DNA of 64,000 bases from Photobacterium sp. TLY01 (GTDB taxonomy: Bacteria; Pseudomonadota; Gammaproteobacteria; Enterobacterales; Vibrionaceae). This document shows positions 43,674 to 53,165 of the stretch, in pieces. The notes beneath the pieces are model-generated. The model searched no databases, had not been told where the DNA came from, and saw only the letters and a list, made by a program, of their open reading frames with translations. The stretch lies in NCBI RefSeq assembly GCF_021432065.1, contig NZ_CP090365.1:434001-498000 (forward strand), in the 5' to 3' direction. The first letter of the stretch is position 1; the number at the start of each line of letters is the position of its first letter. Both the position numbers and the translations under genes were made by a program.

Positions 43674-44189
43674 ATGAGCATGGTAGCAATCACCACGGAA
43701 CGTCTGACGATCAGGCCGTTAACGGCGGCAGATGCTGATTTCATTTTTGAACTGTATAACACGCCAGGCTTTCAACGTTTTGTCGGTGATAAACAGCTTC
43801 ATACACGTCAGGATGCGTTGAAGTATCTCGAAACATCACTTATCAGTCTGTATCAGACAACAGGTTTGGGGCTACAGCGTGTTGCATTGAAAAGCGATGA
43901 CACACCGATTGGTATCTGTGGCCTGATTAAACGTGATTCCCTGAAAGACATTGATTTAGGATATGGCTATTTGCCGGGCTTTGAGGGGCAGGGCTATGCC
44001 TTTGAAGCCGCTCAGGCAATCTTGTCTTTTGCCCGTGAAACCCTGGCACTGAAGCGTCTGGTCGCGATTACCGATGCCGAGAACCACAGATGCATTCACC
44101 TGTTGACCAGGCTGGGTTTCCACTATGAGTTAAACCATGAAACCTTGCCTGACGGCGGGTTGCTGGTACGGTTTGGAATTGCGCTGTGA
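43674..44189 (+). CDS. GNAT N-acetyltransferase, RimJ/RimL type
   Basis: A 171-residue acetyl-CoA-dependent acetyltransferase. It has the RimJ/RimL pattern: opening TTERLTIRPLTAADADFIFELY, the acetyl-CoA loop YGYLPGFEGQGYAFEAA and the end NHRCIHLLTRLGFHYE. Targets of such proteins are N-terminal residues or small amines; not known here. ATG 43680 is an alternative start. Next gene follows after a short gap. Confidence 0.9.
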   Translation: MSMVAITTERLTIRPLTAADADFIFELYNTPGFQRFVGDKQLHTRQDALKYLETSLISLYQTTGLGLQRVALKSDDTPIGICGLIKRDSLKDIDLGYGYLPGFEGQGYAFEAAQAILSFARETLALKRLVAITDAENHRCIHLLTRLGFHYELNHETLPDGGLLVRFGIAL

Positions 44190-44208
44190 ATGAATGAAGG
44201 AGTACACA

Positions 44209-44802
44209 GTGTCTGAGTTTATGACAGAAAAAGAAAAAATGCTCGCAGGTCTGGCTTACAGCGGCAGAGATCCCGAACTGGTCCATGACCGTCAGGAAGC
44301 CAAAGTCATGTGTCACCGTTTTAATCTGGCTGATCCGCGCGATACGCAAGCCAGAATGGCGATTCTGGCAGAACGGGTACAATTTTGCGGCGATGCTCAT
44401 ATGGAACCGTCTTTTTACTGCGACTATGGTTATAACATTGTGCTGGGCGCGAATTTTTATTCGAACCATAACCTGACCATTCTGGATGTCTGCAAAGTCA
44501 CGATCGGTGAGAATGCGTTTATTGGTCCGAATGTGATGATCTCCGCGGCGTCTCACCCGATTGATCCTGTTGAGCGGTTGCATGGGGAAGACGGTGCGCC
44601 GGTGTGGATCGGTGACAATGTCTGGCTCGGAGGCAACGTAGCGGTTTTGCCGGGCGTGCGCATTGGTCACAACTGTGTCATTGGCGCCGGCAGTGTGGTG
44701 ACCAGAGATATTCCGGATAACAGCGTTGCCGTAGGGAACCCGTGCCGGGTTGTCAAACAAATCACACCGTCTGAGCCCTCAGTTGTGCTGGCCGGTGACT
44801 GA
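44209..44802 (+). CDS. maltose/galactoside O-acetyltransferase (left-handed beta-helix)
   Basis: Trimeric acetyl-CoA-dependent sugar O-acetyltransferase, 197 residues from GTG 44209, which has AAGGAG six bases upstream; ATG 44194 and ATG 44221 are alternatives. The Maa-type N-terminus (MTEKEKMLAG) is followed by hexapeptide repeats (DYGYNIVLGANFYSNHNLTIL, VTIGENAFIGPNV) and the catalytic His of AASHPIDP. The cap NSVAVGNPCRVVKQI is intact. The family acetylates maltose, glucose or galactosides, thought to be a detoxification step. Confidence 0.9.
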   Translation: MSEFMTEKEKMLAGLAYSGRDPELVHDRQEAKVMCHRFNLADPRDTQARMAILAERVQFCGDAHMEPSFYCDYGYNIVLGANFYSNHNLTILDVCKVTIGENAFIGPNVMISAASHPIDPVERLHGEDGAPVWIGDNVWLGGNVAVLPGVRIGHNCVIGAGSVVTRDIPDNSVAVGNPCRVVKQITPSEPSVVLAGD

Positions 44803-44817
44803 GCAGGGAGAAGTGCC

Positions 44818-45207
44818 GTGGCACAAGCGATTCTGACCCATCTGATGTTTGAAGGGGATGCCGAAGAGGCGATGAATTTCTATGTCAGTCTGTTTGCCGG
44901 ATCTGACATCCTTCACATTGAGCGTTACCCGGATGGCGATTCAAAAGGTATGGTCAGGCAAGCCCGTTTTGTGCTTGCCGGCCGGGAGTTTATCGCCATT
45001 GATTCCTTCATTTCGCACAATTTTACCTTCACCCCAGCGATGTCTGTTTTTGTAGACTGTGAATCGGCAACCGAGTTTGAGCGGGTCTATGCCGCGCTCA
45101 CCGAAGGTGGTAATGCACTGATGCCTGCGGAGAATTACGGTTTCAGCCAACGCTTTGGCTGGGTGACGGATCGGTTTGGGGTGTCCTGGCAGATCAACCT
45201 GCCCTGA
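44818..45207 (+). CDS. VOC-family (PhnB/glyoxalase-like) protein
   Basis: A 129-residue protein of the vicinal-oxygen-chelate superfamily, PhnB-like subgroup: LTHLMFEGDAEEAMNFYVSLF at the start and GWVTDRFGVSWQINLP at the end. Start GTG 44818 with GGGAGA upstream. Most PhnB-like proteins have no proven function; several metal-ligand positions of true glyoxalases are not obvious here. Confidence 0.85.
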   Translation: MAQAILTHLMFEGDAEEAMNFYVSLFAGSDILHIERYPDGDSKGMVRQARFVLAGREFIAIDSFISHNFTFTPAMSVFVDCESATEFERVYAALTEGGNALMPAENYGFSQRFGWVTDRFGVSWQINLP

Positions 45208-45232
45208 ATCCGGGTTGACACGAACCATGAAA

Positions 45233-45257
45233 AAAGCCGCTGAGTATCAGCGGCTTT
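45233..45257 (-). terminator. intrinsic terminator for the alkyl sulfatase gene
   Basis: An 11-bp stem, AAAGCCGCTGA and TCAGCGGCTTT, with a 3-base loop, followed on the minus strand by a T-run. It lies 28 bases past the sulfatase stop and may also stop plus-strand transcription from the VOC gene. Confidence 0.8.
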
Positions 45258-45285
45258 GCAGCGTAAAACACAGCGTCGTCTGTGC

Positions 45286-47256
45286 TTATGGCGTCGCAAT
45301 CTTAAACCAGAACGGGAATTCGTCCATCATGCCCATCAGCTGACCAAAAGCCTGAATATTACCCTGGGTTTTGACCTTACCGTCCTGCAACAGTTGCTGG
45401 AAGCTTTGCTGTTTAATCAGCATTTTGTCCATATCGCTGCGGTTTATGGTGATAGTGACATCGGCGTTATCGCTTTGCTGGCCTTTGATGTTGTTCAGGT
45501 GGCTGTTTTCCAGCTCTAGCAGATAGTGCTCATCCCGATCCGGGAAGACAAAGTTCAGTGTGAGTTTTTTGCCTTCTGCCTTTTCTGCGTTCAGGCGCAC
45601 ACCCAGAAAGTCGAAAATCAGATCTGTGCTCATGGCACTGACAAAGTCTGGGCCAACACGGGTTGCGCGCGCATTGGTGGGCATGCCGTGACGCAATTCG
45701 TAAGCGCCGACCAGATAGGTGTTTCGCCAGCCAGCTGATTCAGACTGATAACCCATCTGCTCGAAAATATCAGCCTGAAGCAGGCGAGCCTGCTGGTTAT
45801 CAGGATCGGCATAAATCACTTTGTCCAGCACCTCTGCCGCCCAGCGGTATTCGCCTTTGTCAAAGCTGGCTTTTGCCCGCTGGATGATGGCATCGGCCCC
45901 GCCCATTGCCTCGACGTACTTGGGTGCCGAGTCAGCCGGACTGAGCTGGTTCAGGGTTGCCGGGTTCATGTCGAAGAAGCCCAGATATTTGTTGATCACA
46001 GCACGGACATTGTGCGAATACGAACCGTGATAGCCGCGGTTGTACCATTCATTGGCGAGTGAGTCCGGTACTTCAAATTCGTTATGGATCTCATTGATGG
46101 TCACGCCTTTATTCGCCAGGTTCAAGGCATGGTCATGAATGTAGCCGTACATATCACGTTGCTTTTTGAGTACGTCCATCAAATAGTCATTGCCCCAGCG
46201 CGGCCAGCTGTGTGACGCAAACATCACGTCGGCTTCTTTGGCTACGCCATGGATCAGGCTGTTAATGTACTTACTCCAGCCCTGGGCATCCCGCACTTCA
46301 GCGCCGCGCAGGGTATAGACGTTGTGCATGGTGCCAATGACGTTTTCAGCCGTCCACAATGCTTTGAATTGCGGAAAATAGGTGTTCATTTCCGATGGTG
46401 ATTCAGTGTTTGGTGTGTTCATGAAGACCATCTCAATGCCGTCAATCGTCACGGTTTCGGTATCCTGACTGATCTCCCGGGTTGGGGTGATTAGACCGAT
46501 CATGCCCAGTGATGTGCCTTTGCCGATGGCGGCATCGACTAACCCTTTCGGGCCGATAGGCAGGGCGTTGCCATATTGATAGGTTGCGCGGCGTGTCATG
46601 GCATTCCCGGCCAGTACGTTTTCTTTGATCGCGTGCTCCATGAAATGACGAGGGGCAATCACCTGAACCTCACCGCTGTCAACTTGTGCCTGAGAGACAA
46701 TCCCTTTTACCCCGCCGAAATGGTCAACGTGGGCATGGCTGTAGACCACAGTGTGAATCGGAAAATCGCCCAGCTCCTTGGACACCAATTCAAAAGCGGC
46801 TTTGGCAGTTGGCGGGGTGAGCAACGGGTCAAACACAATCCAGCCGGTATCCCCTTGAATGAAGGTGATGTTTGCCAGGTCATAGCCACGCACCTGATAA
46901 ATACGATCTGTGACTTTGTACAAGCCGTAGGCCATGTTCAGCTTGGCCTGACGTTCCAGGCTGGGGTGAATCGTGTCGATTGATTGATCACCCAGCAGAA
47001 AATCATAGCTGCCTAATTCCCAGACCGTAGTGCCGTTCTCATCTTTGATGGTGACTGCCTCAGGGCGCTTGATCAGGCCTTTTTCAACCAGTTCAAAATC
47101 TTTGGTATCGGAAAATGGCAGGATGTCTCTCTGCTGCTGTTGGTAAGCTTTCGTTGAGGCGCTGGCATCTTTTGTTGCTGTGCTGGGATCGGCTGCAAAA
47201 ACGGATTGAGAAAAGACAGCCACAATGATACTGGCGACTAAAGTTTTATGGCGCAT
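45286..47256 (-). CDS. exported alkyl sulfatase, SdsA/YjcS type
   Basis: Metallo-beta-lactamase-fold alkylsulfatase of 656 residues that releases sulfate and a primary alcohol from alkyl sulfates such as SDS. A signal peptide spans residues 1-21 (SQSVFAADP). The binuclear zinc motif is H174-A-H176-V-D178-H179 in VYSHAHVDHFGG. The middle dimerisation helices (PKYVEAMGGADAIIQRAKASF) and the C-terminal SCP2-like lipid domain (about residues 540-656) complete the SdsA1 architecture. Monocistronic, divergent from an AraC regulator 377 bases away. Confidence 0.93.
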   Translation of the reverse strand: MRHKTLVASIIVAVFSQSVFAADPSTATKDASASTKAYQQQQRDILPFSDTKDFELVEKGLIKRPEAVTIKDENGTTVWELGSYDFLLGDQSIDTIHPSLERQAKLNMAYGLYKVTDRIYQVRGYDLANITFIQGDTGWIVFDPLLTPPTAKAAFELVSKELGDFPIHTVVYSHAHVDHFGGVKGIVSQAQVDSGEVQVIAPRHFMEHAIKENVLAGNAMTRRATYQYGNALPIGPKGLVDAAIGKGTSLGMIGLITPTREISQDTETVTIDGIEMVFMNTPNTESPSEMNTYFPQFKALWTAENVIGTMHNVYTLRGAEVRDAQGWSKYINSLIHGVAKEADVMFASHSWPRWGNDYLMDVLKKQRDMYGYIHDHALNLANKGVTINEIHNEFEVPDSLANEWYNRGYHGSYSHNVRAVINKYLGFFDMNPATLNQLSPADSAPKYVEAMGGADAIIQRAKASFDKGEYRWAAEVLDKVIYADPDNQQARLLQADIFEQMGYQSESAGWRNTYLVGAYELRHGMPTNARATRVGPDFVSAMSTDLIFDFLGVRLNAEKAEGKKLTLNFVFPDRDEHYLLELENSHLNNIKGQQSDNADVTITINRSDMDKMLIKQQSFQQLLQDGKVKTQGNIQAFGQLMGMMDEFPFWFKIATP

Positions 47257-47633
47257 AGTTCGTCCTTGTTATGTGTCGTAGAGGTCAGGCGTTCAGGGGG
47301 TGATTGCGATACACCCTGACAGGCCACACAGGCTCATTCACTCACTAGCTTATAGGACGACTGTCTTATCGAGTTCTCAGTTCACGCCATTTTATGTTGC
47401 GCGGATGCTGGTTGTTAATAAAATGTGTCATTGATGTGGGGTGTATCAAAGGTCAGGTCATCATCAGGTTTCGTTTTCCGCTGGCTTTTGGCATACCGTT
47501 TTTATCGGCGAAAGCACGAGTCTGCCAGAAAAGCTGACTGAGTGGTCAGTCCACAAAAATGGCGATTTATGGCTAAATGACAAGGTCAAATGACACGACG
47601 CTTACGATGTGAACAGTGAGGCGATAGACGCGT
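47257..47633. other. 377-base divergent region, sulfatase and araC-type gene
   Basis: It must contain both promoters. An imperfect dyad CTGAC-N6-GTCAG at 47534-47549 and a repeated AATGACAAGGTCAAATGACA stretch near 47575-47595 could be regulator sites. No gene seen. Confidence 0.35.
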
Positions 47634-48662
47634 ATGAATGCTTATTACTCAACCCTGAGTGGCTGGTTGATCCCTTTTAGCCGTATGATGGCTGCGAACC
47701 AGATTAACGAGCAACAGGCATTGTCGGCTTGCGGGATTTCACCCAATGAAGTGTTGCATCAGGAAAGCCGGATCGGCATAGAAAAAATCACCAAGCTGCT
47801 GGAGTACTGCAATCAGCGCTTACCCCGGCAGGATGTCAGTGTGCAGGTGGCCCGCAATTTTCATCCCAGTGTGTTTTATGCGCTGGGCTACGCCATGATG
47901 TCCTCCAGCACACTGAGAGACGCGCTGGAACGAATCGCCCGTTATAAAAGAGTGGTGTCCAATACCTGTTCGATCGAGTTGATTGAGTCGGCCGAGCAAG
48001 TCGTTTTCCGAATGAATATCATCTGCCATGAAGGCAGCCAAAAACCTGTTATTCCTGATATTGTTGCTGAAACCTTTTTGGCGACTATGGTGCAATTTGC
48101 CAGAGATATGGTTCCCGGCCATTTGCACCCGGTCAGCGTGTGTCTTACCGCACCTGATCAGGGGCAGAGGTTTCTGAGCGAGTTTATGGGCTGTGAGATC
48201 GTATATGGTCAGGCAATGAATGCAGTGGTTTTTGACAGTGAACAGGCTTCGCGACGGCTCATGACGGGGAATTCATCACTGGCGCAAACCCATGAAAAAA
48301 TGCTGGATGAGTTTTTGACGCGTATGGATAAGAATGATCTGATTCAGATTATTCGTAACAAGCTGTGCCAGTTATTACCGATGGGCGTTCCGACTCAAAC
48401 CGAGATTGCGGACTCGATGGGGATCAGCCTGCGCAGCATGCAGCGAAAGTTACAGGATAAAGGAACATCCTTTACCGATATTCTGGAAAGTACCCGTAAA
48501 AAGCTGGCGCTGGAATATATTGAGCAACCGCATCTGTCACTGGGTGAGATTGGCTATCTGGTGGGTTATTCCAGCGTGGGGAACTTTAACCGCGCATTCA
48601 AGCGCTGGACGGATGAAACACCGGGACGCTACCGAAATCAACTTTCTGAGCAAATCCGGTAG
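47634..48662 (+). CDS. AraC-family regulator with arabinose-binding-like N domain
   Basis: A 342-residue regulator of the OruR/VirF-like AraC branch. Residues about 20-210 form the Arabinose_bd-type ligand domain, and the two helix-turn-helix units are at about residues 250-335 (TQTEIADSMGISLRSMQRKLQ; LSLGEIGYLVGYSSVGNFNRAFKRW). It faces the divergent alkyl sulfatase and lies next to a GMC alcohol dehydrogenase, so it may sense an alkyl sulfate or alcohol (inference). A terminator follows. Confidence 0.9.
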   Translation: MNAYYSTLSGWLIPFSRMMAANQINEQQALSACGISPNEVLHQESRIGIEKITKLLEYCNQRLPRQDVSVQVARNFHPSVFYALGYAMMSSSTLRDALERIARYKRVVSNTCSIELIESAEQVVFRMNIICHEGSQKPVIPDIVAETFLATMVQFARDMVPGHLHPVSVCLTAPDQGQRFLSEFMGCEIVYGQAMNAVVFDSEQASRRLMTGNSSLAQTHEKMLDEFLTRMDKNDLIQIIRNKLCQLLPMGVPTQTEIADSMGISLRSMQRKLQDKGTSFTDILESTRKKLALEYIEQPHLSLGEIGYLVGYSSVGNFNRAFKRWTDETPGRYRNQLSEQIR

Positions 48663-48690
48663 CGCGTTCATCACCTCGCTGCAGCAAACA

Positions 48691-48713
48691 ACCGGCTGAA
48701 TATCGCAGCCGGT
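48691..48713 (+). terminator. intrinsic terminator after the araC-type gene
   Basis: An 8-bp stem, ACCGGCTG and CAGCCGGT, with a 7-base loop and a TTTT tail on the plus strand, 28 bases past the stop codon. It may also help end the convergent GMC gene. Confidence 0.75.
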
Positions 48714-48737
48714 TTTTAACCGCAGGTGTGTTGTGAA

Positions 48738-50384
48738 TTAAGCAGTGATGCTGTCTGTCTGAGGTTGCTGCTGGTGGCTTTGTTGTCCGTTCAGGATCAG
48801 CTCTGCGGCTTTCTCTGCAATCGCGATGGTCGGTGCATTGGTATTACCGCTGATCAGGGTCGGCATCACAGAAGCGTCCACCACTCGCAAGCCTTTCACG
48901 CCATGCACTTTGAGCTCGGTATCCACCACAGCCATCTCGTCACGGCCCATTTTGCAGGTGCCGACCGGGTGATAGACCAAACCGATGTGCTGTTTGATCT
49001 TGTCAAAGATCGCATCGTCTGTCTCTGCTTCTATGCCGGGATTCAGCTCTTCTGCCCGGTAGTCATCGAAAGCTGGCGCGGCCAGGATCTTACGTAGTTG
49101 GCGAATGCCGTCGACCAGTACCTTTTTATCTTCTTCATGGGCGAAGAAATTAAAATCAATGTCAGGCGCTGCGACCGGATCTGCCGATCTGAGCTTCACC
49201 GTCCCGCTGCTTTTCGGGCGCAGTACACAGACATGACAGGAATAGCCATGCTGAGCCATCAGTTTCAAATCACGACCGCTGTCGTCAAAGAGCAATGGCA
49301 GCATATGCAGCTGGATATCGGGGCGATCCAACTCATCCCTGGATTTGATAAATCCGCCGGCTTCAGTGATTGAATTTGACAGCTTCCCTTCCTTTTTCAG
49401 CACGTATTTCAATGTATCGGGAGCCATACGCAACAGGCCGCCAAGAGATGCGGTGAAGCCATCTTTCTTCTTACTTTTGACCAGCACACAGGCATCGACA
49501 TGCTCTTGCAGGTTTTCACCGACGCCCGGTAAGTGGTGCTGGCAGTCGATACCATGCTCGGCGAGGTGCTCCTGATGACCGATTCCCGACAGCATCAGCA
49601 GCTGTGGTGAGTTAATGGCACCACCACTGAGAATGACTTCCTGATTCGCATGGAAAGTGAGCTCTTGCCCCTGATAGGTAAAGCTGACACCTATCGCTTT
49701 TTTATCTTCAATCACGACTTTTTTTACAGTGGCTTCAGTCAGCACGGTCAGGTTTTTTCGTTCCATGGCCGGGTGCAGATAACCACGGGCCGCACCACAG
49801 CGCTGGCCGTTTTTAATGGTGCACTGGTAATAGCCCACGCCTTCCTGATCAGCGCCATTGAAATCCGGATTGAATTTGAACCCGGCCTGCTGGCTGGCCT
49901 CAATAAAAGCTTCTGTCAGCGGATACTGGGCCTGACGGTCACTGACATGCAGTGGTCCGCTGTCACCATGGAAGGCATCGGCACCGCGTTCATTGCACTC
50001 TGATTTTTTGAAGTAAGGCAGCAGATCATCAAAGCCCCAACCGGTATTACCCAGTGATGCCCAATGATCGTAATCCTCTTTCTGACCCCGAACATAGAGC
50101 ATACCGTTCACGGAAGAGCTGCCGCCCAGCACTTTGCCGCGTGGTACAAAGACGGGCTGCCCGTTTCGGAGGGCAGGATCGGGTGTTGCGTTGTAGGCCC
50201 AGTTGTATTTCTTCGAAAACATGAAATACGCGAAGGCACCGGGTGTGCTCACAACAGGTGTTTTGTCCGACGGACCTGCTTCCAGTACCAAGACTGAGTA
50301 TTGTCCATTGGCCGTTAAGCGGTTTGCCAGCACGCAGCCAGCAGAGCCGGCACCGACAACAATATAATCATAGCGAGATTTCAT
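48738..50384 (-). CDS. GMC oxidoreductase (alcohol/choline dehydrogenase type)
   Basis: FAD-dependent dehydrogenase of 548 residues from ATG 50384, which has AAGGAGG upstream. The FAD dinucleotide-binding start [19 protein letters not shown], the GMC signature 1 ([18 protein letters not shown]) and signature 2 (SGGAINSPQLLMLSGIG) are intact, as are the catalytic His region VYHPVGTCKMG and the second His in SGNTNAPTIAIAEKA. It differs from betA at 54265-55959. Next to the sulfatase/AraC pair it could oxidise the alcohol released from alkyl sulfates, like AlkJ (inference). Confidence 0.9.
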   Translation of the reverse strand: MKSRYDYIVVGAGSAGCVLANRLTANGQYSVLVLEAGPSDKTPVVSTPGAFAYFMFSKKYNWAYNATPDPALRNGQPVFVPRGKVLGGSSSVNGMLYVRGQKEDYDHWASLGNTGWGFDDLLPYFKKSECNERGADAFHGDSGPLHVSDRQAQYPLTEAFIEASQQAGFKFNPDFNGADQEGVGYYQCTIKNGQRCGAARGYLHPAMERKNLTVLTEATVKKVVIEDKKAIGVSFTYQGQELTFHANQEVILSGGAINSPQLLMLSGIGHQEHLAEHGIDCQHHLPGVGENLQEHVDACVLVKSKKKDGFTASLGGLLRMAPDTLKYVLKKEGKLSNSITEAGGFIKSRDELDRPDIQLHMLPLLFDDSGRDLKLMAQHGYSCHVCVLRPKSSGTVKLRSADPVAAPDIDFNFFAHEEDKKVLVDGIRQLRKILAAPAFDDYRAEELNPGIEAETDDAIFDKIKQHIGLVYHPVGTCKMGRDEMAVVDTELKVHGVKGLRVVDASVMPTLISGNTNAPTIAIAEKAAELILNGQQSHQQQPQTDSITA

Positions 50385-50645
50385 AGTGCCTCCTTGCAAG
50401 CAACTGAGAATATTTTATCAAACTGTTAACATTTGCCGTTTGCTGAGAGCGCCAAATCATTATCATTTGGCCGTTTTTATCAATTATGTCAAATTAATGA
50501 AAATTAATTGCTTAAAAATCATTGATTTATGAAAATTTTCTTACCTCTGGCACAGGATCACATTTCTTAACATTATCTGTTTATCATCAGTGCAACATGG
50601 TGCATTTGCGATTAGGATTTGACTATCTGGTAAGCGGATTACCCT

Positions 50646-50918
50646 GTGGATAAGGATATCACTGTGTGGAAAGCTGTCTCTGGGCTGATTGCTCTTTCGA
50701 TGTGGATCATGATTGCAGCGACGCCTGCGATATTTGGTTTGTTACTTGCCGGCCCTGTTTGCTTAGTGCTGGGTGAGGTCAATGGGGCGGTTGTGGTGAG
50801 CTTCAGCGTCATCGGCCTGATGATTGGTGCGCTGTGGGCGGAGAAAATCCGGGCGGGTGAAGGTCTGTCGGCATTCTGGAGCAATCTGGTGGCCAGCCCG
50901 GAGCTGGACAGGTTTTAG
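50646..50918 (+). CDS. small two-span membrane protein
   Basis: A 90-residue frame from GTG 50646 (GTG 50664 possible). Two hydrophobic segments at about residues 8-30 and 33-62 are followed by a short amphipathic tail (RAGEGLSAFWSNLV). No family recognised. Coding quality looks real: regular codon use, and GGATTACCCT leader upstream, but no strong ribosome site. Confidence 0.5.
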   Translation: MDKDITVWKAVSGLIALSMWIMIAATPAIFGLLLAGPVCLVLGEVNGAVVVSFSVIGLMIGALWAEKIRAGEGLSAFWSNLVASPELDRF

Positions 50919-50986
50919 TGTATGCCGCTTCAACAGGGCATGGGAACAGCCAAAGCGCAAGCGGCAGGAACGAATACCGATCTCAA

Positions 50987-51010
50987 AAAGCACGCTCGAA
51001 AGCGTGCTTT
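50987..51010 (-). terminator. intrinsic terminator at the end of the bet-cho operon
   Basis: A 10-bp stem, AAAGCACGCT and AGCGTGCTTT, with a CGAA tetraloop and a T-run on the minus strand. It starts 26 bases after the choV stop. Confidence 0.8.
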
Positions 51011-51035
51011 GAATTTCAGAAGAAAGGCACCGAGA

Positions 51036-52244
51036 TTAAGCCACTTTCGCCTCAAAGTGTTTCCCGAGTAAGGCGTGGTAAAAGTCCTGATCAGACAGTA
51101 CACCCACTAAGGTGTGTTTATCGTTGCCGTTGCGTTCGGTCAGCAGCACGGGCTGGCCCGTGCGATAGCGGATTTCCAGCGCATCCCGCATCGAGATATC
51201 CGGGCTGGCTGTCACGATATCTGTCTGAGACAGGCGGTCGAGATCGTCACCCTGCTGCCAGAGTTGCAGGGCCAGATCCTGTTCCTGACGGCGAGCAGCT
51301 AACACTTCTCCCGCATCATTGGTGTTCAGGCGTGTGCCTTCATGACGATTCAGAATCAGCATGTCTTCCAGGCTTTCAAGCTCGCTGGTTGGCGTCATCA
51401 GCGAACGGCCACGGAGCACGTTCAGTGGATTGGTATGGGCGACAAAGTCTTTCACATACTGCGTATTGGGTTTGAGGACGATGTCTTCCGGCTTCCCGTG
51501 CTGGATCAGTTCACCGGATTCCATGATCGCGATGTTGTTACCGATTTTCAGCGCTTCGTCGAGATCGTGGCTGACAAAGACGATGGTCTTATTCAGTTTA
51601 CGTTGCAGATCGAGCAACTCGTCCTGCAGCTGGCTGCGGATCAGCGGGTCCAGTGCTGAGAACGGTTCATCCATCAGCAGGATGTCGCTGTCCATGGTAA
51701 ACGCACGGGCCAGACCGACACGCTGCTGCATCCCGCCAGACAGTTCGTGCGGGAATTTATCTTTCCATTCAGCCAGACCGACCATCTCCAGCTTTTCCAT
51801 GGCCCGGCGACGGCGTTCTGATTTGCTGATGCCCTGCATTTCCAGACCAAAAGCAGCATTGTCGAGCACGGTCAGCCAGGGCATCAGGGCAAATTTCTGA
51901 AACACCATGGAAATCCGTTCGGTACGCATATGGCGCAGAGTGTTGGCATCACAGGAAGCCAGATCCACCATGCTGTCGCCATCCTGTACTTCCAGTTTAC
52001 CGCGCGAGACCGGGTTCAGGCCGTTGATGGCGCGCAGCAGGCTGGACTTACCGGAGCCCGATAAGCCCATTAGCACACAGATTTCACCCTGTGCCACATC
52101 CAGGCTGACTTTGTTCACACCAACAACATCGCCGGTTTCATCAATAATTTCCTGACGGCTTTTGCCCTGATCCAGCAACGCCAGTGACTGCTCGGTATTT
52201 TTACCGAAGATCACGTCTAAATTTTCAATTCGAATGGCAGTCAT
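51036..52244 (-). CDS. choV: choline/betaine ABC transporter, ATP-binding subunit
   Basis: A 402-residue ProV/ChoV-type ATPase. Walker A is GLSGSGKSS, the signature is LSGGMQQRVGLARAF and Walker B is ILLMDEPFSALD. The N-terminal extension (EQSLALLDQGKSRQEIIDETG) is typical of betaine/choline importers. The C-terminal 130 residues resemble a degenerate CBS tail. Last gene of the betIBA-choXWV operon; two bases after choW. Confidence 0.92.
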   Translation of the reverse strand: MTAIRIENLDVIFGKNTEQSLALLDQGKSRQEIIDETGDVVGVNKVSLDVAQGEICVLMGLSGSGKSSLLRAINGLNPVSRGKLEVQDGDSMVDLASCDANTLRHMRTERISMVFQKFALMPWLTVLDNAAFGLEMQGISKSERRRRAMEKLEMVGLAEWKDKFPHELSGGMQQRVGLARAFTMDSDILLMDEPFSALDPLIRSQLQDELLDLQRKLNKTIVFVSHDLDEALKIGNNIAIMESGELIQHGKPEDIVLKPNTQYVKDFVAHTNPLNVLRGRSLMTPTSELESLEDMLILNRHEGTRLNTNDAGEVLAARRQEQDLALQLWQQGDDLDRLSQTDIVTASPDISMRDALEIRYRTGQPVLLTERNGNDKHTLVGVLSDQDFYHALLGKHFEAKVA

Positions 52245-52246
52245 GA

Positions 52247-53095
52247 TTAGCCCTCCTGGTTATTGCTGGCTGGGGTTTTACACAGGCGGTCGAGAATAAT
52301 CGCGACCAGAACAATGGCCAGACCGGCCTCAAAGCCCTGCGAGATGTTCACGGTATTCAGGGCGCGGATCACAGGTTTACCCAGACCATCGGCCCCGACC
52401 AGTGCGGCAATCACCACCATCGACAGTGACAGCATGATGCATTGAGTGATCCCTGCCATGATGTTTGGCATTGCCGCCGGCAGTTCTACTTTGAACAGCA
52501 GTTTGGAGCGGGTTGCACCGAAGGCCTGACCTGCTTCAAGCAGTTCTTCCGGCACGCGGCTGATCCCCAGATAGGTCAGTCGAATCGGAGCAGCAATGGC
52601 AAAAATAATGGTGGAAATGAGCCCGGGGACCACGCCCAGACCAAACAGCACCAGAGTTGGGATCAGATACACAAAGGTCGGAATCGTCTGCATCAGATCC
52701 AGAATCGGGCGCATCAGGGTGTACAGCCAGGGGCGGTGCGCTGCCATGATGCCAATCGGCACGCCAACCAGCACCGAAATTGAGGTGGCCGTGAGTACCA
52801 GTACGAAGGTTTCCAGCATTTCCGGCCAGTAACCCAGATTCAGAATCAGCAGCAGGGCGGCGACCACAAAAGCGACCAGAGAGAAGCTGCGATGCAGTGC
52901 CCAGGCCAGTGCCGCGGTCATCAGAATCGGCACTGCGGGTGGCATCCACTTGAAGACATCGACCAGCATCATGATCAGAGATTCCAGGCTGTAGGAGATG
53001 GCGTCGAAAAATCCGGCCGCATTGTAAGTCAGCCAGTCGACCAGGTTTGCCATCCATTCACCCAGTGGGATCTTATGATCGGTAATAAAATTCAC
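52247..53095 (-). CDS. choW: choline/betaine ABC transporter, permease subunit
   Basis: A 282-residue ProW-type permease with about seven spans. The cytosolic coupling loop (EELLEAGQAFGATRSKLLFKVELP) marks it as an ABC permease of the BPD family. It forms the membrane channel with the choV ATPase and takes ligand from choX. Spacing of 70 bases from choX and 2 from choV. Confidence 0.92.
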   Translation of the reverse strand: MNFITDHKIPLGEWMANLVDWLTYNAAGFFDAISYSLESLIMMLVDVFKWMPPAVPILMTAALAWALHRSFSLVAFVVAALLLILNLGYWPEMLETFVLVLTATSISVLVGVPIGIMAAHRPWLYTLMRPILDLMQTIPTFVYLIPTLVLFGLGVVPGLISTIIFAIAAPIRLTYLGISRVPEELLEAGQAFGATRSKLLFKVELPAAMPNIMAGITQCIMLSLSMVVIAALVGADGLGKPVIRALNTVNISQGFEAGLAIVLVAIILDRLCKTPASNNQEG

Positions 53096-53165
53096 ATTAA
53101 CTCCTTAAAAGGGGTACAACAAAAGCAGCTGCGGGCACAGGCAGGCCGATGCCCGCAAAATAGGA

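Noticed and set aside
51361..51900. 179-codon Ser-rich frame opposite choV
   Set aside because: Shadow of the ATPase gene on the other strand.
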